58,313 bases of DNA from Singulisphaera sp. GP187. Its GTDB lineage: Bacteria > Planctomycetota > Phycisphaerae > Phycisphaerales > SM1A02. Below, in pieces: positions 27,168 to 35,778 of this stretch. A model generated the notes under the pieces. The model was not told the origin of the DNA. It did no database searches and was given only the letters and a program-made list of their open reading frames with translations. A program made the translations under genes and the position numbers. Positions within the stretch are counted from its first letter, which is position 1. Each line of letters begins with the position of its first letter. The stretch covers positions 1-58,313 of the forward strand of contig CAMBWI010000007.1 of NCBI GenBank assembly GCA_945871445.1, given 5' to 3'.

Positions 27168-28115
27168 TTATTGCGCGAAGAGTTTTTGGAGCGCTTCTTT
27201 GTATCTCGCAAGCGTTCCAGCGACAATATCGCTTGGAACGGCTGGCCCTGGTGGGGTCTTGTCCCAAGAGCCAGACTGCACCAATTGCAAAAGCCAATTT
27301 CGCAAAAACTGTTTGTCGAAACTCGGTTGGTCACGGCCAGGTTGAAAATGTGCAAGCGGCCAGTATCGGCTGGAATCTGGAGTCAAGACTTCGTCCACCA
27401 GCATCAGTTCGTTTGTGGCCTTGCCATTTCGGTCGAGCGCAAATCCGAATTCGAATTTTGTATCCGCAAGAATCACTCCTCTTTCAAGCGCATATTGAGC
27501 GGAAATCGAATAGATGTTCAAAGTCAAATCTCGCAAACGCCGCATAAGGTCACCACCGACGATTTCTGCTGCTCGTTCGAAGGAGATGTTTTCATCGTGA
27601 CCTTCAACCGCTTTCGTCGCTGGCGAAAAAATTGGCGTAGGCAATCGATCGCACTGCTTCAGTCCTGGCGGCAACTGCACTCCGCAGACTGTTCCGCTTG
27701 ATTGATATTCCGCCCATCCGCTGCCGGCGAGATAGCCGCGAGCGACACACTCAATCGGCACGACTTGCGCAGCGCGGCAGGTCATCGTTCGGCCACGAAG
27801 TGAATGACGCAAAGATTCCTCTATGCCGGAAATCACAGGAAGTTCGGTCGAGAGCACATGATCTTTCACAAGATTTTGTTTGCGCAAAAAAACAAACCAG
27901 CCGGATGCAATCGATGTTAACAGTCGACCCTTTCCAGGAATCGGGGTGGGCATAACCACATCGAATGCAGAAATTCGATCTGAAGCCACCAGCAATAATC
28001 GCGGACCGCTCGCGTCTGGTGGAAGGTCGTACACATCGCGAACTTTGCCTTGTCTTCGACCTTGAAGAGGCAAATGCGTTTCAAAAACAGCATCATCAGT
28101 TGGAGTCCGCATCAA
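27168..28115 (-). CDS. purC: Phosphoribosylaminoimidazole-succinocarboxamide synthase
   Basis: PurC (SAICAR synthase) joins aspartate to CAIR in purine synthesis. Motifs are GRRQGKVRDVYDLP (ATP-binding glycine loop, residues 19-32), SDRISAFDVVMPTPIPGKG and IECVARGYLAGSGWAEY, with ADTKFEFGF near the C-terminus. At 315 residues it belongs to the longer, yeast-like PurC subfamily rather than the 240-residue form. Divergent from the GH10-like gene over a 103-bp spacer that contains a 13-bp palindrome. Confidence 0.96.
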   Translation of the reverse strand: MMRTPTDDAVFETHLPLQGRRQGKVRDVYDLPPDASGPRLLLVASDRISAFDVVMPTPIPGKGRLLTSIASGWFVFLRKQNLVKDHVLSTELPVISGIEESLRHSLRGRTMTCRAAQVVPIECVARGYLAGSGWAEYQSSGTVCGVQLPPGLKQCDRLPTPIFSPATKAVEGHDENISFERAAEIVGGDLMRRLRDLTLNIYSISAQYALERGVILADTKFEFGFALDRNGKATNELMLVDEVLTPDSSRYWPLAHFQPGRDQPSFDKQFLRNWLLQLVQSGSWDKTPPGPAVPSDIVAGTLARYKEALQKLFAQ

Positions 28116-28146
28116 GCGAAGTGTAAGGAATTGACCACGACATGAG

Positions 28147-28159
28147 TTGCCGACGGCAA
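28147..28159. promoter_or_regulatory. 13-bp palindrome between purC and the GH10-like gene
   Basis: TTGCCGACGGCAA is a perfect inverted repeat (six-base arms around one base) in the middle of a divergent spacer, a typical place and size for a repressor operator. No regulator is known for it; it may be chance. Confidence 0.25.
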
Positions 28160-28218
28160 ATGCAATTCCGGCATAAAACTCTGCAGGTCAGATCGACCGC
28201 TACACTCAAATTGTTTCC

Positions 28219-29718
28219 ATGTTGCGATTCGCATTTCAGCAAGATGAAGGAGCGCCTATAGCGATCAATATCGCTCGTGGATATCTCATGGGAACCAACG
28301 ACGAATCGCTTGCGGGAGAAATTCGCTTCAGCAAAAATCGAGTGGAATGCACCCCATCCATAAAGAGAGCAGCATCCTTGAATCTCGAATGCGAAATGAA
28401 AGAGATGGGGCGACTTTCGATTTCAACATGTTTGCTCGAGCAGCGCAGTGAACCGTATTCGCTCTTGCTCGAATTGGCGCGATATCGCATTAAGCATTTC
28501 ATAGCAAAATGTGAAGATTGGCAAATTTGGGATCACCCTGGCGCCGCCGATGCACTCGCTGAATGGAATGAAGCCAGACTTTTATTTACGAGTGCGTTGA
28601 CAACTCAAGACATGGCGAAGTCGGATGAGCTGAGCAGTCGTGCGCTGATTAAAGGTTTGCAAGCCAGTGAAAAACTTGCCGTTGCGCATTCAAGTATTTG
28701 GTTGCATCGACGCTATGCAGCGAAGTCAGCATCAAAGATGGTCTTGGGTGTACGCATTGACCCTCGTGTGCAACCTGCAGTGGCAGCAGATGCCGCAAAG
28801 TCTTTCGATCTTGTTGCGTTGCCTCTTTCGTGGGCGAAAATTGAGCGAACACCAGGCCAATTCGATTTCAGTTCGGTTGCTTCCTGGTTTGATTGGGCGA
28901 CAAAGGCTGGCAGAACAATCCTTGCGGGTCCTGTCATCGATCTTCAGCCCCAGAATGTTCCAAGTTGGATCGCTGCAAAGCGTGGAGATTTTTCTGTGCT
29001 GCGTGATGGCGTTTGGAAATTCGCAGATGCGATTGGAAAAGAACTTGCGGGGCGAACTGGTATGTGGAATGTCTCGTCTGGGATGAATGACAATAATTGG
29101 TGGCCATTGGATATTGAGCAAATGGTCGAACTCTCTCGGCGCGCCGTCGTGGGATTGCGTCAAGCACGAAAGAATGTGCCGACACTTATGGAAATTCCAC
29201 GACCATTTGGGCACGATCTCTGCGCTCGCAAAGGGGCGATCACGCCTCGCACTTTGGTGGATGCGCTTGTGAATGACGGCATTCACATTGATTGTTTGAT
29301 GTTGCAATTTGTGATGGGAGAGCAGAGTTCTGGGCGATTGACTCGCGATCTGTTGGAATTTTCTGCGCTTCTGGATACCTATCGTCCGCTTCGCAAATCA
29401 ATCTTTGTCGCTTTGGGCGCACCGAGCAGCGTTGTCGATCCATCAGCAGGATATTGGCGAACGCCATGGTCTTCGAAATCGCAAGCAGCTTGGGCGAGTC
29501 GAATGTTTTCGATAGCAATGTCCAAGCCGCATGTTGGGATGGTGATGTGGGAATCGCTGATGGATGTTGATCCCAAAGAACCGACTTACGGCGTTGTTGG
29601 TGGTGATAGAAAGCCCAAGCCAATCTTGGAAACTTTAGTATCCATTCGCAGAGCTCTCACTGTTCCACTTGGGGAGTGGAAATCGATCGAAGGAAAGAGC
29701 GCGCTTTCAGATGATTGA
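28219..29718 (+). CDS. GH10-fold (xylanase-like) protein lacking the catalytic glutamates
   Basis: A 499-residue protein without signal peptide. Residues about 170-490 look like a GH10 TIM barrel: ARIDPR-type start, DLVALPLSWAKIERTPGQFDF, and the C-terminal MVMWESLMDVDP...DRKPKPILETL, which aligns with the GH10 WG-SD-W...KPAY ending. Where GH10 has the acid/base WDVVNE there is MWNVSSG, and where it has the nucleophile TELD there is FVALG. Both catalytic acids therefore seem lost. The N-terminal 165 residues are an unidentified mixed domain. It overlaps the next gene by eight bases. A binding or altered enzymatic role is possible. Confidence 0.65.
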   Translation: MLRFAFQQDEGAPIAINIARGYLMGTNDESLAGEIRFSKNRVECTPSIKRAASLNLECEMKEMGRLSISTCLLEQRSEPYSLLLELARYRIKHFIAKCEDWQIWDHPGAADALAEWNEARLLFTSALTTQDMAKSDELSSRALIKGLQASEKLAVAHSSIWLHRRYAAKSASKMVLGVRIDPRVQPAVAADAAKSFDLVALPLSWAKIERTPGQFDFSSVASWFDWATKAGRTILAGPVIDLQPQNVPSWIAAKRGDFSVLRDGVWKFADAIGKELAGRTGMWNVSSGMNDNNWWPLDIEQMVELSRRAVVGLRQARKNVPTLMEIPRPFGHDLCARKGAITPRTLVDALVNDGIHIDCLMLQFVMGEQSSGRLTRDLLEFSALLDTYRPLRKSIFVALGAPSSVVDPSAGYWRTPWSSKSQAAWASRMFSIAMSKPHVGMVMWESLMDVDPKEPTYGVVGGDRKPKPILETLVSIRRALTVPLGEWKSIEGKSALSDD

Positions 29719-30103
29719 TCTTCGCAAGTCCACATTTCGCACCGCATTTGTTTGGGGATGTTCGCGACGGTGGTGGCGCCTTTCCAAATCCTCGATCACG
29801 ATCTTGGCGATTGGAGGTCTCGCAGTTTCTGTCAGCGCAATCATTCCATTGGTTCTGGATCGAATCTCACCGGCAATTCGAGTCGAAGCTCCATCTTTTC
29901 AGATCGATCTCGATAGAGCAGATGAAGCGACGCTTGCGTTATTGCCTGGCATTGGTCCAGTGCTTGCAGCAAGAATCGTCGAAGATCGCAATCGACTTGG
30001 CGCATTCGGCGGTATTGCAGGATTGAATCGTGTTCGCGGTATCGGTCCTGCGATCAGCGCGGGGATTGAACCGTTTGTTCTGACTGAAGCGCGCAGAAAA
30101 TAG
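29711..30103 (+). CDS. Helix-hairpin-helix (ComEA-like) DNA-binding protein
   Basis: A 130-residue protein with one transmembrane helix (about residues 28-48) and a C-terminal pair of helix-hairpin-helix motifs: LLPGIGPVLAARIVEDR and RVRGIGPAISAGIE. ComEA proteins bind incoming DNA outside the membrane during transformation, and the size and topology match. Starts eight bases inside the GH10-like gene and precedes mfd by 11 bases, so the three are co-transcribed. Whether competence machinery exists elsewhere is unknown. Confidence 0.8.
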   Translation: MIDLRKSTFRTAFVWGCSRRWWRLSKSSITILAIGGLAVSVSAIIPLVLDRISPAIRVEAPSFQIDLDRADEATLALLPGIGPVLAARIVEDRNRLGAFGGIAGLNRVRGIGPAISAGIEPFVLTEARRK

Positions 30104-30114
30104 TTTTCGTTCGG

Positions 30115-33100
30115 GTGGAAAATCTCCCAGCCGCCATCTCCCGTACAGTTCAGAAAATGCAATGGTTTGAACGCATCCGCACATCGAAGTGCATTGACAG
30201 AATGACTGCTCTCTTGAGCGAGTCTTCGGCAGCTGCACGAAAACTGCCGATCGCAATGGTCGGCAGTGCGGGTTCGAGCACATCCGCCATCGTCGCAGCA
30301 CTCGCAAGTCGCACAGGCGTTCCGATTTTGCTTGTGACCGCACACCGCGATGAAGCCGACGAAGCAGTTGCTGAAATCACTGGTCTTGGAATTTCCTGCG
30401 AACTTTTTCCGGCGCTTGAATCTTCTTTCGCAGGTCAAGAAGTTGCCGAGCAATTTGGTGAGCGCATTCGCGTACTTCGTCGACTCGATGCCACGGATTC
30501 GCCGGCAGTCATCGTTGCGCCCGCAACTGCGCTTATGCAGGGAGTTCCTGCAGTTGCAGATATGCATGGGGTGATCACAACCATTCGCAAGGGAGAGAAG
30601 CTTCCCAGAGAGTCAATTCTTGCTTGGATGGCTCAAGGTGGATATGAGCGAATGGCGACTGCCGAAACTCCTGGAAGCTTCGCTGTCCGCGGAGGAATCG
30701 TTGACATCTTTCCTGTTGGAGCAATCACATCTGTGCGGATTGATTTCTTCGGCGATGATGTCGAGCGAATATTTGAAATTGATCTTGCAACACAAGCCGC
30801 AGATCGGCAAATCGATTCGGTTGATTTGGTAAGAGCGGGGGGACTCTTTGATGCGGATCGTGTCGAACCGATCGCGTCGCGCTTGGATCAGCGGACGATC
30901 TTGGTTCTCTGCGAGACATCAGAAATTGCAGAGCAGTCGCGTGGATATCAGGATCGGCTCAGCGACGGTCGCGGTGTTGTTCCGTGGCCAGACACTTTGC
31001 GAGAATTACATAAAAAATGCGTTCAAACAATCGAAACTGGAACTTTGGTGCGATCGGTGGACGCTCAGCGGCAAGTTGATGTTCCTGTCGCTGTACTGAA
31101 TCTATTTCCAGAAGTTATGCCTGTGGCGATCGAGGCTCTTGCTGAAATGTCCAAGACACACGACGCCGTTGTGCTCTGCGAAACTTCAGGCGATCTTTCA
31201 CGCGCTGGCGAAGTGCTCTCTCCCCACATGCAGTCATCGACATTGCGCATCGAAGAGCGACATCTGCATCGCGGTTTTATCTGGTCGGACGAATCTACTC
31301 GTCCACTCGCCATTATTCCGTGGCACGAAGTTCTCAACCGCTTCGGGATTCGCAGAAGAACAACTGCCTCGCAATCTTCTTCGGCGAGCGCTCGATCTCG
31401 CGACGCATTTCTATTTTTCGAACCAGGTGATTATGTCGTGCACCGCGATCACGGCATTGCGAAGTATCACGGCCTAAAGCAACTCACTGAACGCGATCGT
31501 CCTTCGCACAATGACGAGGAATATCTCACCCTCGAATATCACAATGGTTCGATACTTCATGTGCCCGCAAGCAAAGTCTCGCTTGTCCAGCGATACATCG
31601 GTGCCGGATCAATTCGCCCTCAACTCTCAGTTCTTGGTGGTCGTCGATGGAAGAAACAGAAAGACGATGTCGCAGAAGCTGTGCGCGATTTGGCAGGGGA
31701 GTTGATCCGTGTGCAAGCAGTACGCGAATCCACAGCAGGAATCGCGTATCCAGTCGACTCGACGTGGCAGAAGGAATTCGAGGCAGAATTCCCGTTCGTC
31801 GAGACTGCGGATCAAGTGACTTCGATCGCAGCGACAAAACGCGATATGGAAAAAACTCGTCCGATGGATCGGCTGATCTGCGGCGATGTCGGATTTGGAA
31901 AGACGGAGATTGCGCTGCGTGCGGCTTTCAAGGCGGTCGACTCTGGAAGACAAGTTGCACTCTTGGTTCCCACAACGGTCCTCTCCGAACAACACGAAAG
32001 AACTTTTCGCGAGAGGTTGCGCGCCTATCCCTTCGTGGTCGAGGGCGTCAGCAGATTCAAGACTGATCGTGAAGTTCGTGAGATTCTGGATCGTCTCGCT
32101 GCAGGCACTGTTGATATTGTGATCGGGACGCATCGATTGCTTTCCGCAGATGTTCGCTTTCACGATCTTGGACTTGTCATCATTGACGAGGAGCAGCGTT
32201 TCGGTGTCGAGCACAAACAACGATTCTTTGAATTTCGTTTGACTGCAGATGTGTTGACGCTCAGCGCAACGCCGATTCCTCGCACACTTCATATGGCAAT
32301 GCTTGGACTGCGCGACATTTCCAGTTTGACAACGCCCCCACCTGATCGACGCGCGATTGTGACCGAAGTGATTCCATGGAATGAGGAGCGGCTCGCAGGT
32401 GCAATTACGCGGGAATTGGCTCGTGAAGGCCAGATTTTCTGGGTACACAATCGCGTGCATGACATTCAATCTGCCGCTGACGATGTGCGAAGACTTGCGC
32501 CGACTGCGCGAATTGTGGTTGGTCACGGACAGATGCCCGACGGCGAACTCGAGCAAGTGATGCGAACTTTTATGCGCGGAGAAGCAGACATTCTCGTCTC
32601 GACCACCATCATCGAAAGTGGTATCGACATCTCGACTGCAAACACAATGATCATCGACGACGCTCATCGCTTTGGATTGAGCGAATTGCATCAGTTGCGT
32701 GGACGCGTTGGTCGATCCAATCACCGCGCTTATTGCTATCTGCTCCTTCCACAGGATCGCCCCGTTGCACCCGAAGCGATGAAACGACTTCGCGCACTCG
32801 AAGATTATTCCATGCTCGGTGCGGGATTTCGCATCGCTGTTCGCGATCTGGAACTTCGTGGCGCTGGCAACTTGCTTGGTAGCGAACAATCTGGCCATAT
32901 CGCAGCGGTGGGGTATGAGCTGTATTGCAAACTCCTCGATCAAACGGTGCACGAACTGCGCGCCGAACCGCAGATCGTTCCCATCGACACACTCATCGAC
33001 ATTGGCTTGGTGGGTTCAGTTCCCAAGAGTTATGTTCCAAGCGATCGTCGTCGTCTGGAAACATATCGCAGATTGAGCGATTCGATGACTCCTGATGATC

Positions 33101-33465
33101 TTGCAAAGACGATCGCGGATATCGTCAACGCATATGGCGATGCACCACCAACGACGGCGGATCTCTTTCTTCTGGTGGAAATCAGACTGCGCTGCACATT
33201 GCTTGGAATTGAGTCTGTTCAGCGCAGAGATTCGGACATTATCTTTCGATCAGATGGACCCGATGTGATTCAGAAACTATTGCGGGGAACCGCGGGTTCT
33301 GTTCGCACTGTGGGCGAGCGTGATGCTCTGGGAACTTGCCGCGAAGGTTTGAGCGAAGTTTTCTGGAGGTTGCCTGCAGAGTTGCAGTCAACAGCTGCAT
33401 TGAGCAAAGAACTTTTCAGGCGATTGAAGCGACTACAACCAAGCACCTCAACCAAGTCCAGTTGA
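30115..33465 (+). CDS. mfd: Transcription-repair coupling factor
   Basis: Mfd removes RNA polymerase stalled at lesions and recruits UvrA. In order: an N-terminal UvrB-like region (about 1-330, with [12 protein letters not shown]), the RNA-polymerase-interacting domain ([20 protein letters not shown], near 440), and the translocase module with Walker [12 protein letters not shown] and the Walker B/DEEQ motif [13 protein letters not shown]. Then come [14 protein letters not shown], the ESGIDIS-type motif VI region, and a C-terminal TRCF domain. The 1116-residue length is normal. The start is GTG 30115; ATG 30157 is an alternative. Last gene of the GH10-like/ComEA-like/mfd unit. Confidence 0.97.
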   Translation: MENLPAAISRTVQKMQWFERIRTSKCIDRMTALLSESSAAARKLPIAMVGSAGSSTSAIVAALASRTGVPILLVTAHRDEADEAVAEITGLGISCELFPALESSFAGQEVAEQFGERIRVLRRLDATDSPAVIVAPATALMQGVPAVADMHGVITTIRKGEKLPRESILAWMAQGGYERMATAETPGSFAVRGGIVDIFPVGAITSVRIDFFGDDVERIFEIDLATQAADRQIDSVDLVRAGGLFDADRVEPIASRLDQRTILVLCETSEIAEQSRGYQDRLSDGRGVVPWPDTLRELHKKCVQTIETGTLVRSVDAQRQVDVPVAVLNLFPEVMPVAIEALAEMSKTHDAVVLCETSGDLSRAGEVLSPHMQSSTLRIEERHLHRGFIWSDESTRPLAIIPWHEVLNRFGIRRRTTASQSSSASARSRDAFLFFEPGDYVVHRDHGIAKYHGLKQLTERDRPSHNDEEYLTLEYHNGSILHVPASKVSLVQRYIGAGSIRPQLSVLGGRRWKKQKDDVAEAVRDLAGELIRVQAVRESTAGIAYPVDSTWQKEFEAEFPFVETADQVTSIAATKRDMEKTRPMDRLICGDVGFGKTEIALRAAFKAVDSGRQVALLVPTTVLSEQHERTFRERLRAYPFVVEGVSRFKTDREVREILDRLAAGTVDIVIGTHRLLSADVRFHDLGLVIIDEEQRFGVEHKQRFFEFRLTADVLTLSATPIPRTLHMAMLGLRDISSLTTPPPDRRAIVTEVIPWNEERLAGAITRELAREGQIFWVHNRVHDIQSAADDVRRLAPTARIVVGHGQMPDGELEQVMRTFMRGEADILVSTTIIESGIDISTANTMIIDDAHRFGLSELHQLRGRVGRSNHRAYCYLLLPQDRPVAPEAMKRLRALEDYSMLGAGFRIAVRDLELRGAGNLLGSEQSGHIAAVGYELYCKLLDQTVHELRAEPQIVPIDTLIDIGLVGSVPKSYVPSDRRRLETYRRLSDSMTPDDLAKTIADIVNAYGDAPPTTADLFLLVEIRLRCTLLGIESVQRRDSDIIFRSDGPDVIQKLLRGTAGSVRTVGERDALGTCREGLSEVFWRLPAELQSTAALSKELFRRLKRLQPSTSTKSS

Positions 33466-33489
33466 GCGCTTCGTAGGTCATTCGATCTA

Positions 33490-34137
33490 TCACTTCAAAA
33501 TAACGGAAAGTTTTTGAATCGCAGATTGATAGTCTTGATAGCTGATATGACCTTGTTTGGCGCGTAATGCCTTGATCTCGTTCGCGGCGGCGAAGAGGTC
33601 CTCGGTCATTCGAATTGTGCTTGGCTGATAGTTGATTCGAAGGCGTGGCCATAATCGCTGCAACGTGTCGCTCTGTGACCAGTTTAAGAAATTCCCAAGC
33701 CACACATTTTTGCCAGTCTTATCGTGTGCGCAGATTGTTTTGTAATCCTCAAAGATCTGAAAGACAGAGATGGCGAATGCAACCTGGTGCATATCTTGCG
33801 ATGACTGAATCGTAAGATCTGGATACATCTCTGCTGGCATCGAGCCGAGTTTTTCATAATCATGGGCAAGTCGCAGATTGGGTGTGATCCAGAGATCCTT
33901 GATGATTTTGATCGTGGATAACTCGAGCGCCTTCTCGGTTGCAACTTCTTGGCTTCGCGCTTGGTGATACAGGGTCAATGCCACAAAGAGTCCTGCGCCA
34001 CCGGTGAGCAACATCATCAATCTGTAGATCGTCGATTGTTCGATCGGTTGATTCTGTGATGGGTCTTGTAGCAGTAAAAACACAAACAAGATGCTGAGGC
34101 CGATCATCGCACAGAGTAAATACTTTGAGAAAGTCAT
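33490..34137 (-). CDS. Hypothetical membrane protein with two N-terminal helices
   Basis: I do not recognise the family. Two transmembrane segments (about residues 7-23 and 38-57) precede a 155-residue soluble region, mostly helical, with tryptophan-containing motifs (DLWITPNLRLAHDYE, NVWLGNFLNWSQS). The start is supported by CAGGAGAA seven bases upstream. The layout resembles small DUF4760-like proteins, but that is only a resemblance. It stands alone on the minus strand, convergent with mfd. Confidence 0.65.
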   Translation of the reverse strand: MTFSKYLLCAMIGLSILFVFLLLQDPSQNQPIEQSTIYRLMMLLTGGAGLFVALTLYHQARSQEVATEKALELSTIKIIKDLWITPNLRLAHDYEKLGSMPAEMYPDLTIQSSQDMHQVAFAISVFQIFEDYKTICAHDKTGKNVWLGNFLNWSQSDTLQRLWPRLRINYQPSTIRMTEDLFAAANEIKALRAKQGHISYQDYQSAIQKLSVILK

Positions 34138-34175
34138 TGGAATTCTCCTGGAATTTCGAATTCGTTTTCAATCGT

Positions 34176-34205
34176 AAGTCCTCATTTTATAACAGGACTT
34201 TTTTT
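34176..34205 (+). terminator. Plus-strand intrinsic terminator without an adjacent plus-strand gene
   Basis: A 7-bp stem (AAGTCCT 34176-34182, AGGACTT 34194-34200) with an 11-base AT-rich loop runs into seven T residues ending at 34205. The nearest plus-strand gene upstream is mfd, 710 bp away, with a minus-strand gene in between. Confidence 0.5.
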
Positions 34206-34309
34206 GTGCAAGCGTAGAAGTGGAGCAGTGAACCCTGCGTGCTTGTGGGCGAACACAAAACCGCCGTTCTCAAGTGAGAGTTCAAACGCTTGGCAGTATT
34301 GCGTAGGTA

Positions 34310-34705
34310 TTATTTTGCGCTCGGTTTGGCAGGATTCGCAGTATCGCCAAAGTGCAAATCGAGATACCGCGCGACATAATCAAGAATGCTTGAGCATTCT
34401 GGGATATCAGGATTGCTTGTCGTGCCAAGGGGTTCAAATCTCATTCCGCGAAATCGCTCCGCCGCATCGCGCAACGAAAGACCGTGTTGCAACGAAAGAC
34501 TGAATGCTCTGCAGAAACCCTGGATGAGCCCAGACAAAGTCGAGCCTTCTTTGCTCATCTTGATAAAAATTTCTCCAGGACGCCCATCTGGAAAAAGTCC
34601 GACGGTCAGGTATCCCTCGTAAGCCATGATCGAAAACTTGTGAGTGAGGGAGCGGCGCGTCTCTGGCAGGACTTCACGGCGCACATCGGGCATCAAGGTA
34701 CTCAT
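34310..34705 (-). CDS. TSCPD domain protein, similar to the C-terminus of class II ribonucleotide reductase (NrdJ)
   Basis: A 131-residue protein matching the TSCPD tail of B12-dependent ribonucleotide reductases: MAYEGYLTVGLFPDGRPGEIFI, the long GSTLSGLIQGFCRAFSLSLQ helix and the closing FEPLGTTSNPDIPECSSILDY. The start is fixed by GGAGG ten bases upstream of ATG 34705. As a stand-alone unit it recalls the NrdJb half of split NrdJab, but no nrdJa is in the window. It may be a subunit or paralogue of a reductase encoded elsewhere. The C-terminal cysteines of NrdJ are absent. Confidence 0.75.
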   Translation of the reverse strand: MSTLMPDVRREVLPETRRSLTHKFSIMAYEGYLTVGLFPDGRPGEIFIKMSKEGSTLSGLIQGFCRAFSLSLQHGLSLRDAAERFRGMRFEPLGTTSNPDIPECSSILDYVARYLDLHFGDTANPAKPSAK

Positions 34706-34862
34706 ACGAAAAAAACCTCCATCGAATCGAATCAACATCAGCGAATCCGTGCCGATGAAATCGGGGAAGCGCGGATCGTTCGTCGAACTTAGATCACGCC
34801 GCCGAGATAGTCAATCGTCAAAGTGCGTAGGGATACTGCGAATTTTGTTCGATCAAATTAAA

Positions 34863-34876
34863 GCCGCCGAAGCGGT
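34863..34876 (-). terminator. UUCG-loop terminator of rplI
   Basis: Directly after the rplI stop, the minus strand reads ACCGC-TTCG-GCGGC (with one G-U pair) followed by CTTTAATTT. A short stem with a very stable tetraloop and T-rich tail suggests a moderate intrinsic terminator. Confidence 0.5.
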
Positions 34877-35610
34877 CATTCCTTTGTTGACTTTTCGCGA
34901 CCCTTTCGGGCGCTCTTCGTTCCACGATCCGACTTGCCTTCGTCAGACTTGCTGTCGTCGGACTTGCCCTTGCCCGACTTGCCCTCATCGGACTTGCCCT
35001 CATCGGACTTGCCCTTACCCGACTTGCCCTTGCCCGACTTGCCCTTGCCCGACTTGCCCTGTGGCGCTTCGTCAGTAGGTTCTTCGGATTGAGCGTCATC
35101 TGCTGAAGGTTCTGCAGATCGCTGCGACGGAGAAGGACTCTCCATTTCGATGATTCGATCTGGCTTGACCACAACGGTGATCTCGGCCACGAGATCTCGA
35201 CCGAATTGGATCGTGACTTGTTCTGTGTTAATGCGGCGAATTGGATTGTTCAGGCGAACAGCGCGCATATCGATTCCATAGCCCTCGATGATCAGCTGGT
35301 CACTGATATCTCGTTGTGTGACTGCACCATAGAGCACGCCTTGATCGTTGCAGGCGCGGACAAGAGTCAGCGTCATTCCGGCGAGGCGAGCGATGACAGC
35401 TTCGCGCTCGGCTCGTTGCTTGGAAAGGTGAGCCTCAGCGATCGCGCGGGCTGCCTTCAGCGATTCGATTTTCTCTGGAGTTGGGGCTTCAGCCATCGCA
35501 TTTGGAAGGAGGAAGTTTCGGGCGAAGCCAGGTCGTACCTTGACGACATCGCCAACCAATCCAAGGTTTTCGATCGTTTCGAGAAGCAGAAGTTCGTAAT
35601 TGCGTGCCAT
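34876..35610 (-). CDS. rplI: 50S ribosomal protein L9 with a long repetitive C-terminal extension
   Basis: The first ~150 residues are ordinary bL9: MARNYELLLLETIENLGLVGDVVKVRPGFARNFLLPN at the N-terminus (23S rRNA-binding), then the connecting helix and C-domain (GVLYGAVTQRDI). The next ~90 residues are not L9: an acidic, Ser/Pro/Glu linker followed by repeats of the pentapeptide GKGKS/DEGKS and a basic end. The extension is encoded by about nine 15-bp units. Shine-Dalgarno AAAGGAC precedes ATG. Usual neighbours rpsF, ssb and rpsR are absent. It probably stays functional as L9, with the tail projecting from the L1-stalk base, which is an inference. Confidence 0.95.
   Translation of the reverse strand: MARNYELLLLETIENLGLVGDVVKVRPGFARNFLLPNAMAEAPTPEKIESLKAARAIAEAHLSKQRAEREAVIARLAGMTLTLVRACNDQGVLYGAVTQRDISDQLIIEGYGIDMRAVRLNNPIRRINTEQVTIQFGRDLVAEITVVVKPDRIIEMESPSPSQRSAEPSADDAQSEEPTDEAPQGKSGKGKSGKGKSGKGKSDEGKSDEGKSGKGKSDDSKSDEGKSDRGTKSARKGREKSTKE
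34931..35065. repeat. 15-bp tandem repeat inside rplI, about nine units
   Basis: GACTTG recurs exactly every 15 bp from 34931 to 35051; the unit is close to GACTTGCCCTTGCCC (plus strand). The frame is kept because 15 is a multiple of three, so each unit adds five residues. Neighbouring identical units imply recent or ongoing slippage. Confidence 0.95.
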
Positions 35611-35778
35611 GAGTCGCTGTCCTTTCGGGGGGGAGAGTTAGAGGTGCCGCCAGGCCTCAGCGATGTTCTCGTCGCACATGCGGGAGAAGGCGGCTTCAGA
35701 TGTGACCGCTCTTGGCGAGCGGGGGGCAAAGTATGGCAGAATTCGACTCGGATTGCAAGTGGTTGGCCAAATGACACT

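Noticed and set aside
29711-30103. ComEA-like gene as evidence of a competence island
   Set aside because: No comEC, pilus or dprA gene lies nearby; the protein alone does not support it.
34931-35065. Regular 15-bp repeats as a CRISPR array
   Set aside because: Units are contiguous without spacers and lie in frame within rplI.
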